Below, one piece after another: positions 49,181-58,949 of a stretch of DNA of 64,000 nt (positions are counted from its first letter, which is position 1; the number at the start of each line of letters is the position of its first letter). The stretch comes from Dimorphilus gyrociliatus. Its lineage: Eukaryota > Annelida > Polychaeta > Dinophilidae. Both the position numbers and the translations under genes were made by a program. The DNA lies in assembly GCA_904063045.1 (NCBI GenBank), contig CAJFCJ010000005.1:1891167-1955166 (forward strand), given 5' to 3'. The notes under the pieces are model-generated. The model did no database searches and was not told the origin of the DNA. It saw only the letters and a list, made by a program, of their open reading frames with translations.

Positions 49181-50607
49181 ATGGATAAAGAAACGTTCTT
49201 CTGGACTATATCATGGATTGTTCTTATTCCTATCCTATTATTTATACTGATACTGTTTATATATCTCAAAGATAAGACAAAGAGTAAAAAAGAACAAGTT
49301 TTAATAGTTTCTTTACTTTCATCTCGAGTTTTATTTTTTGCTGTGACATTGCCTCTAAAATGTTCCAGTTCAATGAACGATTTGGCGTCTGAATTGATAT
49401 GGTGCAAAATCATTTCAATTAGTTGGTACATAAGCGTTATCGCAGAGCAAAATACGACAATAGCCATTATATTTTTGGTCTGTTCAACCATTTTAAGAAA
49501 GAAAAACTTGACTTTCAATAGTGTTCTCTTGACAATCTTATCGATATGGATATTATCAAGTGCCGTTTCCTGTTTATTAGTATTTTCTTTTGAAGCTTAT
49601 CATATGGAGAAATCAAATTGCATTCTTTTCAATCAAGACTCGTTTACATTCAAAGTATTTAGCATAACAGTCGCGGTCGAAGGACTAATGACTGTTGTTT
49701 CCTTCTTGTACTATTTTATACTTTTCGTTGTCGGAAAACACTCTTACAAGAAGAATAAAAATGAACAACCTATTGAAAATGGAGGAGGCAATTCTGACTT
49801 TATAAAACCTTTACCATCCTTACCTAAACACGAAATATATAGTGATCCTGTGAAGTCAGCAATTTGTCTTTCATGCGCATCATCTTTCTTCTTCTCTGCT
49901 CTGCCCATATTTTTAGTTTGTTTAGTAAGTACCATAAATATCTTGTTTTATCTATTTTTCGCAATACGACTGTTTGGGAACAATTTTTACAGATTTTTCA
50001 CAGAAAGGAGGCGGAGAAGATATTGATCTCTGTGAGTGTAGCCCAATCTTTGTTCATCTTGTTGATTTTGTTACATAGGGCTGTAAAGAACCGACGTCAA
50101 AGATTACACAGAGATGCAGAAAGATATATGTATTCTCAAAGAGTATCTGTTATATCATTTGATAGTTTCAGTACTTTCGATGATATTAATGCACCCAAAG
50201 ATGAAGAAGCATTATACGACACCGTTGCTAAAGAAATATGCACATCGGAAGCTGCCATTCAAGTCAACGTTGACAGCTTGAGCAGGCGAAATAAGGAGAT
50301 TGTCAAAGAAGTTGAAGAGTCGTCTTCTATGAGAGATGATGGGATAACCAGTGACTATTCACAATTATCTCAGAAAGAAGAGGATTCAGCTTCAATAGGA
50401 TCTTCAGTTGTCAAATTTCGAAGAATTAGAACCTTAGATATGGGACGTAGTGTCGATAAAGAGGAAGAAGAAGAGAAAAGAAACAAGCTATTTAGCGCCT
50501 GGAAGACTGCAGTAGCAACAGTGAGAATAGCAAATTGGTTAAGTGATAAACCTAAGCAAGCAGATGAAGATGACGGATGGAGTGAACAAGATTCAAGTAT
50601 TGTTTAA
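49181..50607 (+). CDS. Orphan seven-transmembrane receptor (GPCR-like)
   Basis: Two exons, 49181-49924 and 49993-50607, joined in phase 0 across a 68-base intron, give 452 residues. Seven hydrophobic helices are visible: ISWIVLIPILLFILILFIYL; VLIVSLLSSRVLFFAVTLPL; the helix after ELIWCK; LLTILSIWILSSAVSCLLVF; VFSITVAVEGLMTVVSFLYY; AICLSCASSFFFSALPIFLV; and, after the intron, ILISVSVAQSLFILLILLHR. A cysteine at the start of TM3 (WCK) and one in the TM4-TM5 loop (KSNCIL) could form the usual receptor disulfide. No DRY or NPxxY is present, so it cannot be placed in a known class. The cytoplasmic tail is about 190 residues, acidic and serine-rich, with many phosphorylatable sites. Confidence 0.7.
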
Positions 50608-50733
50608 ATTTTGTGAGAATTAACCTTTTTTCAAAACATAAAAATACATTATCTTAGTTTATTATAACAATAGTTAAACAAGAATAAAATCTAATGAATA
50701 ATGTTTAAAAACAATGAAAATCGTAGAGTATTC

Positions 50734-51189
50734 TCAATTCTCCTTCGAACTATCATCATTCATCTTTTTTCTTATCTCCAGGACCTCTTTGTACTTTAAT
50801 TTTCTCGGTATTACATCTGTTATGGACAGACAAAAATACAATAAGGGTTGAAATTCCATAGCACATATTATAGTAAATAATCAAACCGAGTAAAAAAGAC
50901 TCCAATTGCTCGTTTTTGTTTACAACGTCGGCAAAATCATTATAGTTTATTTTTTGCTTATCAGGGCAATTTGTATACGTTTCTTCTACTAGATGTTCAA
51001 CAAAGAGTTCCTGCAAATAGAATATTAATAAAATATTCGATTTTTAACAAAATTTACCGTTGCTTTTCCAATCAAAAATAGAGAATCAGAACTGATCGAT
51101 GATACATCTGGCGAGCTCTTCATAATAAGCCTAATTCGAGACAAGGGGAAGAGAGAAACTCCTAGATTTGGTAATTTGGTTTCATCCAT
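50734..51189 (-). CDS. CHRAC1: CHRAC1 histone-fold subunit
   Basis: Exons, right to left: 51058-51189, 50887-51010 and 50734-50816, total 112 residues (human 131). The histone fold begins SLFPLSRIRLIMKSSPDVSS, nearly as in human CHRAC-15. It continues with SSDSLFLIGKAT|ELFVEHLVEETY and NYNDFADVVNKNEQLESFLL|DVIPRK. The long acidic human tail is reduced to DDSSKEN. CHRAC1 pairs with POLE3-like histone folds in the ISWI/ACF nucleosome-sliding CHRAC complex and binds DNA. Reading through the last intron would end in hydrophobic sequence unlike the family, so the splice at 50886/50816 is preferred. Confidence 0.93.
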
Positions 51190-51318
51190 GGCGGCAAAAT
51201 AAGGTCAAGGTTGCATTAAATACCGATTTTTAATCGGTTTGACGTTCTACCGGTTATAGGTCCTTTCACTTCCGGTGTTGGTAAGTGGTATCACGTGGTG
51301 AAGATTTTTCGTTGTTTA
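51190..51318. promoter_or_regulatory. 129-base bidirectional promoter of CHRAC1 and EEF1D
   Basis: Only 129 bases separate the two start codons. The spacer holds an ETS-type ACTTCCGG at 51268-51275, a CACGTG E-box at 51292-51297 and a pyrimidine run (TCCTTTCACTTCC, 51261-51273). The run could be the 5' terminal oligopyrimidine of the EEF1D transcript, as in vertebrate translation-factor mRNAs. No TATA box. Confidence 0.55.
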
Positions 51319-52193
51319 ATGGCTTGTGATTTGGCAAAAGACACCTTTTGGTTCGATAAAGCTAGGACAAGTGACGCTGAAAGAATCTATTTTGAAAAAT
51401 TGTACGGAAATAAACAGACACAGGTAAGAGTGTTGCGAATGATCTGCTTAATAATTTTGGTGACCGGTTCCGCTTCTTAACAGCAAAAAAACGCTTCAGC
51501 ATCTTCTGTCGTCGATCAAATAGCTCGCGCAAGAGAGCAAATTGAAAAATCTCTATCTCAAACGAACGTAAATAATTCTAAATGCTAAAGCATTAATTCT
51601 AAACTTACTCTTGCTGTTTTTCTTAATAGGACTCATTTGGAGACATGGCTTCGGAAGCAATGAAAAAATTAGAACTTATGGAGACCAGCAACAAGAACAT
51701 GATACAGAAAATCGAAAATTTAACGAGTTTGGTATCTAAACTACAGGACAGAGTAAAGGTTCTTGAAGGAAAGTCATCAGAGAAACCGAAAGAAGAAGAA
51801 GAGGATGATGATGATGAAGATTTGTTTGCTTCAGATGATGAAGAAGAAGATGAAGAAGCTTCACGTATTCGTGAAGAACGCCTAAAAGCATATGCTGAAA
51901 AAAAATCTGCAAAGAAAGCTGTGGTCGCCAAGTCGAGTTTAATCTTGGAAGTTAAACCATGGGATGATGAAACTGATATGAAAGCTCTCGAAGAATCAGT
52001 TCGCACTGTCACTATGGATGGTTTGCTGTGGGGAGCATCAAAACTGGTACCAGTAGGATACGGGATTCAGAAATTGCAGATCAGCTGTGTCATTGAAGAC
52101 GATAAAGTCAGCACAGATGACCTTACCGAAAAGATCGAGGCTTTCGAAGATTACGTCCAGAGTGTTGATATTGCTGCTTTTAATAAGATTTAA
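51319..52193 (+). CDS. EEF1D: Elongation factor 1-delta (eEF1B guanine exchange subunit)
   Basis: Exons 51319-51423, 51484-51567 and 51630-52193 give 250 residues (human 281). The N-terminus ([20 protein letters not shown]) matches eEF1-delta. A leucine-zipper helix follows ([20 protein letters not shown]). An acidic stretch ([20 protein letters not shown]) carries the casein-kinase-II-type DLFASD. The C-terminal exchange domain has [37 protein letters not shown] and ends AFNKI. It recharges eEF1A with GTP in translation elongation. The zipper distinguishes delta from the shorter beta subunit. Confidence 0.96.
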
Positions 52194-52308
52194 CAAGTAG
52201 CTGTATTAGGTGCAAAGTCGTAATAAAATGGGATAGGAAATAGAAAAAAAAATTTTTAAGCGGCAGAGCTGTCTATTCTATATACAAGCAGCCAGCTGCA
52301 GAATTTCT

Positions 52309-53981
52309 CTAAACGTTCGTACAGTCGATTTCAACGATGTCCGTAGGAACAGTAGCAAATTGATACACTAAACGTTGACCATCAACTTTATTGAGAATTC
52401 CACGAGCGTAATAATACCTGAGAGCTCTACCCATTGTCTCGTAGTTCATGCTTGGTTTATTCTTATGTAATCCCCAAAGTCTTGAAACGGCTTTTGAATC
52501 AACTAATTTAAATGTACCGTTGGCCCTATCAGTCCACTTAATGAATCGAGGGCAGTATTGAGGAGACTGTAATAGTTTTAGCAGGAATTCCCATAGGTAC
52601 GTTGTTGAACTTTCGCGCTTTCGTTTCGGCGTGTAAGTGGTGGCGGTTTTACGGCCGCGTTTTACTGGCGTTTGCTGTTCGTTCGTTGCATAGGGCGGAT
52701 TCGGTGTTGAGCAGAAATCGTTGTAGTTATTCGTTAAATTTAAATCTTGTAATTCTGGATCAGAAACCGATACACCACTATCAGCCGGACTTGGTGGATG
52801 AAATGCTGCTGTAGATAGGTTATCTTTTTTATCATAATTCTTTTATAAAGTTTCAAAGAAATACTCACATTTTGCGCTATTTTTTGCTACATATCGGTTT
52901 TGGCAGTGGATGACGTTGCTATTTACTGCAAAAAGTTAGAAGAGAAAGGATAATAAAAATTTAATGACTGTAAAAAAATCAATCACAAGCTGCCCTCGCG
53001 ATCTCTGTTACTTATTCTCTATCTCTCACATTTTTGTTTGTGAACTTGTATTCTACTTTACATCTATTCACCTGACACTGAACAACTTTCTCTTCGACTA
53101 AAAAAAAAATTTATAAACCATAGAAACGTTTTAGCAGGCCTTTCTTAAAAGCGCTACTTTTCCACGATAGATCAAGCGGTTCTTCTTGGAACATTTTCCA
53201 AGTCGAACTGCGGCCGTCTAGGCAGTGGAATGCCTTAGTCATGTGATCAAAGGCGGATATTTATAGGCCGACAGCGATGCAGAATTTATAGAATTTATTC
53301 CTTTATAAAAGATTACATTTGTAGGAAGGAAAAGCCACTTGCTTGATATAAATTAGTACAGGTGAATAGAACTAAACAAGAAACGTTCATCGTTTCTCTA
53401 TTCCCGTCTTATTCTATTGCCCCTCTGCCCTCACCGATCTTTTTTTGCAGCTGTTGCGTATATTACAATTTTTTTCCAAACAAATACAATAACGCGAATT
53501 TTTGCTGTAATTATTATCCATTTGTTAAAAAATAACATTTTTTTAATACCGTCTAAATCGCTCTTGTTCTTCTTACGGCCTCTCCTAGTTTTAGGACAGC
53601 GCTTCGATTCGGAAGGTGGTGTAACTTCACTAGGTTGAACGCATTCCGAAAGATCTTCGTCATCGCTATAATCTTTCAATTTCCATTCGACATTTGTATA
53701 ATCACTCCAATCTTTACTTAAACTAACTAAATCCGAAAATGACGACGTTACTTGAGTTAAACAATAGTGATTATCATTGAAATTAGATGATTCTTCATTT
53801 AAAAAATTCGAAGTGATTGGACTTATTTGCTAAATAAATAAAAACAAAGTACGTTATTATTTATTTATGCAATGAATATTAAAAAAATAAAGTAATAAAT
53901 TACCTCGTTATCTATGCCTTCAAGTAGGCCGTTGAAAAGCGTTCTAATAGGAGATTCGAATGAAGAGGCGTATGAATCCAT
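52309..53981 (-). CDS. ELF/E74: E74/ELF-type ETS transcription factor
   Basis: The main isoform uses exons, right to left, 53904-53981 ([14 protein letters not shown]), 53550-53829, 52869-52925 and 52309-52808, total 304 residues. The ETS domain fills the C-terminus: [53 protein letters not shown] and [20 protein letters not shown], with both DNA-contact arginines in GRALRYYY. The following [10 protein letters not shown] matches the Drosophila E74 extension, placing it in the E74/ELF1-2-4 subfamily. Upstream are basic AT-hook-like motifs ([20 protein letters not shown]). No pointed domain is seen. E74 is an early ecdysone-response factor in insects, while vertebrate ELFs act in blood and epithelia; its role here is unknown. 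A tandem NAGNAG acceptor lies at 52805-52810. An alternative first exon starts at 53194. Confidence 0.93.
53128..53194 (-). CDS. Intronic alternative first exon of the ETS gene, with a PLDLS motif
   Basis: Inside the 53549-52926 intron, the minus strand has ATG at 53194 opening 22 codons ([20 protein letters not shown]...) and ending at a GTTTCT donor in phase 1. That is exactly the phase needed for the next exon at 52925. A TATAAATA box lies 64 bases upstream of the ATG (53258-53265). PLDLS is the canonical CtBP-binding motif. The isoform would lose the acidic first 119 residues but keep the ETS domain. The donor is weak, but GTTT donors are used elsewhere in this window. Confidence 0.55.
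53258..53265 (-). promoter_or_regulatory. TATA box of the internal ETS promoter
   Basis: GGCCTATAAATATCCG on the minus strand fits the TATA consensus. Transcription would start about 30 bases downstream, near 53230, leaving a short leader before ATG 53194. The surrounding 53170-53290 is GC-richer than the rest of the intron. Confidence 0.55.
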
Positions 53982-54842
53982 TCCTAATGACAGACATAAA
54001 TACTTTCTATTGTAATAATAGATAAAAAGAGAGAGAGAGAGGAAGAGAGAAATAAATGTTTATATATATATATATACAATGTATAAAGATATTTAATTAG
54101 ATAATAAAACCTCCGTAAAATGTTATACAACTACTTAAACTATAATTTAAAGAAGAGCGAAGGGAGAAAAAAAAAAGATATATAGATAGATAGAAAACTG
54201 TTAAAAGAGCTTTTTAAAGTGGAGAAGAATAAGAATAAGAGTGAGAAAAAGAAATAACGTATCCGATGATTCAGCATATATTAAATTTAGTGACATATAA
54301 AATTACAAGCGCTACATTTAAATTTAGCATTGATTAATCTTACTTTGCTAAAATAATATATTTTATATGCATATTATTTGATATATACATATATATATAT
54401 ATACAGTGTATACTGAACTTTTACGGTATCAAAATAGTATAGATAATTCTATATTCAAAATAGAATAAACAATAAAAACTAACGGTTAGTTTTTTATGCT
54501 AAAATATGATTATTATATACAGTATACATTAGACTATATATATTAGTATACAATACAGTATATACTGTAAATGCGCGGTTTTATACATAACTATTTAGAT
54601 AGATTAATTAATTAATTAATTAATTAACTTATTTTATAGTAAGTTAAAAGAAGTTACTAATATATTGTAGATATTATACTATAAATATGAACGTTATTTT
54701 TCGTACCGTAGACATATGCCAACTGCGTACAAAACAATGAAGACAGATTAATTAGGTTTAATTAAATGAGAGCAAAAGCACATCTATTAGTCAGACTGCT
54801 CTTATCGTATAGGACCACTACAAAAAAAATGTGATATACTAA
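53982..54842. other. Probable 5' untranslated/intron region of the ETS gene
   Basis: AT-rich sequence with a (TTAA)n run at 54603-54627 and several TACAGTATA palindromes (about 54400, 54515, 54553). No coding exon is seen. It separates the ETS start codon from the TATA box at 54864. Confidence 0.5.
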
Positions 54843-54863
54843 TCAACAACATACATACATTGG

Positions 54864-54932
54864 CCTTTTATAAAAATTACTGTACAATAGGCCTACAATA
54901 GCGGTCCGTACATTTTGCGGTGGGCGTGGCTC
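54864..54932 (-). promoter_or_regulatory. Putative main promoter of the ETS gene: TATA plus GC box
   Basis: On the minus strand GCCACGCCCACCGC (54918-54931, SP/KLF-type GC box) precedes TATAAAAGG (54864-54872) by about 50 bases. No plus-strand gene starts nearby, and the ETS gene is the next gene on this strand. The distance to its start codon, nearly 0.9 kb, implies a long leader or an unrecognised 5' intron. Confidence 0.5.
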
Positions 54933-55099
54933 TTTTTTTTTCTACTTAAATTTTCCGTTTTCCAATATTTTTGCGTTCTAAAATTATATTTATATATCTA
55001 AAAGGGTTCAAAAAGGTTTAATACAACAATATAACACAAAAAACGGGGAAGATCTTTATATAGTCTATTATTTTATATTGTATTCTCTATATGATATAG

Positions 55100-55125
55100 T
55101 ATATATATATATATATATATATATA
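55100..55125. repeat. (TA)n microsatellite
   Basis: A pure TA tract. Confidence 0.9.
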
Positions 55126-55231
55126 GTATGGTATATTCCTACATTTGTTATCATAAAAAAATGTTGCGAACTTGATAAATATTTTTGTCTTTGTTAGTCT
55201 AAATAAAATATTGATTACAAAATAATATAGA

Positions 55232-55257
55232 AATATATATATATATATATATATATA
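55232..55257. repeat. (TA)n microsatellite
   Basis: A pure TA tract, with a second short one immediately downstream. Confidence 0.9.
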
Positions 55258-55522
55258 AAGTATATATATATATATATTAGTATATTCGTAAATGAAGTTA
55301 TATTAAACATCTATTTAAAATCCAAATAGGTAACAATTTTTTTGTTTAAAAAATAAAAGCAAGAACTAAGTGTTTTGTTGGATAAAAAATTTTTTTTTTA
55401 CTAGTTGAGGCCAATCGTAAATAAACGCTTATTGAAAAAATCCTTCAGGTATGAACACTCTTTTTTTACAGGCCTAAGCAAAAGCGGATGATGAATCATT
55501 TCTATTTGATATATACTGTATT

Positions 55523-55575
<53 letters not shown>
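55523..55575. repeat. (TA)n microsatellite, long
   Basis: Two TA runs separated by a single phase slip (TATTATA), preceded by a TATACTGTAT palindrome. Confidence 0.9.
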
Positions 55576-55577
<2 letters not shown>

Positions 55578-56088
55578 ACATCTATATATTTCTCACTATT
55601 TTTTACTAGCAGAAATGTTTTCCTTTTAATAAATTTACAATTTAACTTACCCGTTTCTTATCAATACTAATTAGGCTTTTCCTTACCAATTTATCTGCTA
55701 TGATCAAAATGGTTGTCATTTAGGAGCGATAGCCGTTAAAATTCATTGCACGAAATTTTTCAGTAAAAAAAAGTATTATTAAGCTCTGGACGACGACAGA
55801 GGGCGCTGTTTGAACTCACGACTGAGGGAATACCGTGACGTCATAAAGAATCGTTTTAAAGTTTATGAACAGATTAGATATATTCGATTAAATAATTATA
55901 AACAGTGCAAAAAAATGAGGGAGGGACGGAGAGAGAAGAAAGAGAACGGGAAGGATTTATTTTACAATAAAAAATGAAAATGTATTTAATTATATTGGCA
56001 AAAGACTGTATTCATGTTTTTTATTTTGATAAAAAGTTTTTTTTTTAAAAGAAAATAAATAAAAAAAATTCTTTTTATTAGATTATTT

Positions 56089-57954
56089 CTAATGATTAAC
56101 TAGGAAATAGATAATTATAAAAATGACAGTAAACGAAGCATAAAGTACTTTAATTAAAGTCGGAAGTCTGATAAACAATGCCGGATAGTGGTAAACGAAT
56201 TGCCTTATACCACCCTCCCTTATATCGTCATCAAGTTCTTCTTTTGTCTATTAGTGAAGAAAAAAATACGATTTAAAGTCGAAAAAGTCAATATTTTTTT
56301 CTGTTCGCTACGTGAATTTTATCTTTTACAAAAATTTACTAAAAATTCTTAATGATTTTTTTTAAAAAAAAAAGATATTTAATTTTTTTTGTTGTTTTTA
56401 CTTTAGTCAGCATCTGTGAAACGTAATCGAATTGCTCATCGACCCAGGGTTGAACGACCACAATTAGTATGGCTAGTAGAACTATTACACAGTTCATAAC
56501 TGTCCAAATATCAATGGACTTTACATAGCCTACATTCGGTGTCGTGAAACTTGATAAACAATGCAAAAACGTTACACAGACAAACATTAGGCCTGCCAGG
56601 ATGAAGCGGCTTCCAGTAGCCAAACTTGGTAGCCATAAGATGGCGTTAGTAATGAAAAAGATCATAAACGACGGCAGGTAGATGGAGCATAGGAAATATG
56701 AGGATCTCCTCTCGAAATCAACAATAATACGGGCCAAATCGTGTCGGGAACCTTGAAAAAAAGTTGAAAAAGATTAAAATACAGGTGAAGTGGCAACTAA
56801 AGTAGAAAATTAAGTCGCAAGAAATGAATGATTTATTTAATTGTCCTATATACAGACCTCCTCTTTCAACAGATTTCCTAACACCCTTCAAACCGGTCAT
56901 TTCGAAAACAGTATGCTGAATAATAGGAGTTTGATGATCTATATTGATTGATTCAATAACGGCATCCTTTGAAGTTGACGCTAACATTTCAAAAGAGCAA
57001 TTAAATTAAATTATATTAATTAAAATTATATGCTAAATAAACAATTCGTTTAAATATATCTAGTTAAATTCAAAGATACTTACAAAATTGCCAATCCAAA
57101 TAACATGTTTGCTTATCGAAAGGAAACATTTTAAAGTTCATCTTGCAAATAACTGTTGCTGTGACGCTGTTAATTGCAGAACATTCGCATGGTTTTATCA
57201 AAATATTTACACTTTTAAGTATAATTGACAAATGCAGTAGGCTTATCAAATTTATATAGCTTACTAATTTGTTAATTGAACTGATCCATTGGGGAATATG
57301 ATGGAGGAGACCTCTGAAAGATGATCAGTCCTGCCGGATACTACTAATAACGCTCCCGATAAATAAAAATCTGGTATCCAAATCAAATTGTAAATTCGTT
57401 TGCCGTGAATTTTTATTGGTTCAGAGTGATTGTTAAACTGTAATCGTTTGTCGATCCATTGGAATTTTGTAAATAGCATAGTGGAGATGAGTTGTTTCTT
57501 CTCGTTAAAATCAAAGGTATTTAATAAATAGACGCTGACGTTCACTTTAAGTGGTCCATTAGCGTTTGCTAAAACGAATTTGTCGACTTATTAGTTATCG
57601 ATCGAAAACTCAATTAAGGATGTTCTTATTATAAATAATTAATAAATATATACATTAACATGTCTAATATAGTATCATGTAAGAGATATACATTCCAAAG
57701 TAATTAATAGTTCTATTATTACTTTAGTTTCGTTTTTAAAGAGAAAGAAAAGAGAGCCTATTCTCTCCCTCCTCCTCCACCTCACCATCCTCTTCCTTCT
57801 CTTCTGCTCCCCTCACTCCACCCTAACTTTAAACTTTACATTACTTTATTTATCTATTTTTTTTTTTTGAAAAAAAAAACACTACTTTTCAATTTTACCT
57901 GCAACTGGGGATATTCTCTTCTCTACCTCATTTTCCCATTTGTAGAATAGTTGA
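56089..57954 (-). CDS. Divergent Cys-loop ligand-gated ion channel subunit, 5' exon not found
   Basis: Exons, right to left: 57899-57954, 57265-57568, 57084-57166, 56858-56980, 56402-56751 and 56089-56247. All are in phase and give about 358 residues without the signal peptide. The extracellular domain has the WIPDFYL loop and a canonical 13-residue Cys-loop, C-KMNFKMFPFDKQT-C. Four membrane helices follow: M1 (SIYLPSFMIFFITNAILWL), an unusual M2, M3 (IDIWTVMNCVIVLLAILIVV) and M4 (VLYASFTVIFIIIYFLVNH). M2 reads GSRFILAGLMFVCVTFLHCL, so it lacks the PAR anion-selectivity motif and the usual cation GEK motif. The M3-M4 loop is very short. Ligand and ion selectivity cannot be predicted. The neighbouring channel gene lies head-to-head. 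Confidence 0.85.
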
Positions 57955-58949
57955 CTGTTATACGGAAAATTAAACGTAAAAGATTAATGACACTGTAATT
58001 GAAAGGTTATTTTTTATTTTCAATTGATTAATCATATACCTAACATTATTATATCCATTTGATGAGCTTATAATAAGCGTAAACAGTAAAAACAATGAAG
58101 AGTATTCCATTAGGTATTAAAATTATATAAGTAGCCGAAATAAGGGGAGAGAAAAAACACACTACGCCCACAGTATTAAAACACCTACAATTTCTGTATA
58201 ATTAACCAAATTGGTAGGATGATCATTGTCTAAAGAGAGCACTTTTTTTTTTGTTTTATCACATATTATATCAATTACAAGTGATGGGATTAATAGATAT
58301 AGGCTTTATATTGTAATGTAATACGAAAGGAAGAGATATAATATTGATTCTAAAGGGGATGATTTATGAATAAATTACCTCTTTTTATTCATTCACGTAG
58401 TATATTTTTACTAATATAATGCTTTTTATACGTTGTTTACATAAATATTTCATTTGAATACATATACATAAATGTATAAAAATTATTTATATTGATGTAT
58501 CAACATACTGGAATGATTATGAAATAGATATCTTGAATATTAATTTATTAATGAACAGTTATTTTTTTGAATGTATTCATGTAATTGGAAAAATGCATAA
58601 ACATTAGAGGTAATATTTAAGCTTGTTTGTAAATTATTAACATTTAGCGCATGAACAATAACAATGTACTGTATACGAAGAGATACCATGTATGCCTATG
58701 TAAAATACAAGTGTATTCGCCCTGAATTAAAATCGACCTGGCGTTGAAAAATTAATGACGGAGAACAATCGCTGTAGCATTCGCTTACCCGACGCCTGCA
58801 AATGCGGTGGGACGCCGTTAGAAAAACGCCATTTTTTTATACACTATTAAAGAACTTGGAATTGAGAGAGATATTAAAAAAAAATATAGAGGAGAGAAGT
58901 TTACAATTGATATTCTCTTTTCTTGTCTTTTTTTTTTTAGAGCGTCGGT
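57955..58949. other. Spacer between the two divergent channel genes
   Basis: Mostly AT-rich. It should contain the missing signal-peptide exon of the minus-strand channel and both promoters. A GC-richer patch at 58735-58820 has a minus-strand donor (GTCGG|GTAAGC at about 58788) that could end a 5' untranslated exon of that gene. On the plus strand the acceptor TTTTTTTTAG at 58940 suggests a 5' untranslated intron for the other channel. Confidence 0.45.

Larger units (their letters stand above)
54933..56088. other. AT-rich intergenic spacer
   Basis: Contains (TA)n tracts at 55100-55125, 55232-55257 and 55523-55575 and a strong CTCF-like GACAGAGGGCGCTG at 55794-55807, close to a TGACGTCA CRE at about 55835. 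No exon was recognised. Confidence 0.6.

Noticed and set aside
51281-51318. GTAAGT donor in the EEF1D leader
   Set aside because: Fewer than 40 bases remain before the start codon with no suitable acceptor, so a 5' untranslated intron is unlikely.
58040-58070. ATGGATATAATAATG followed by a donor as signal exon of the minus-strand channel
   Set aside because: The phase is wrong for the exon at 57954 and the peptide is too short for a signal sequence.
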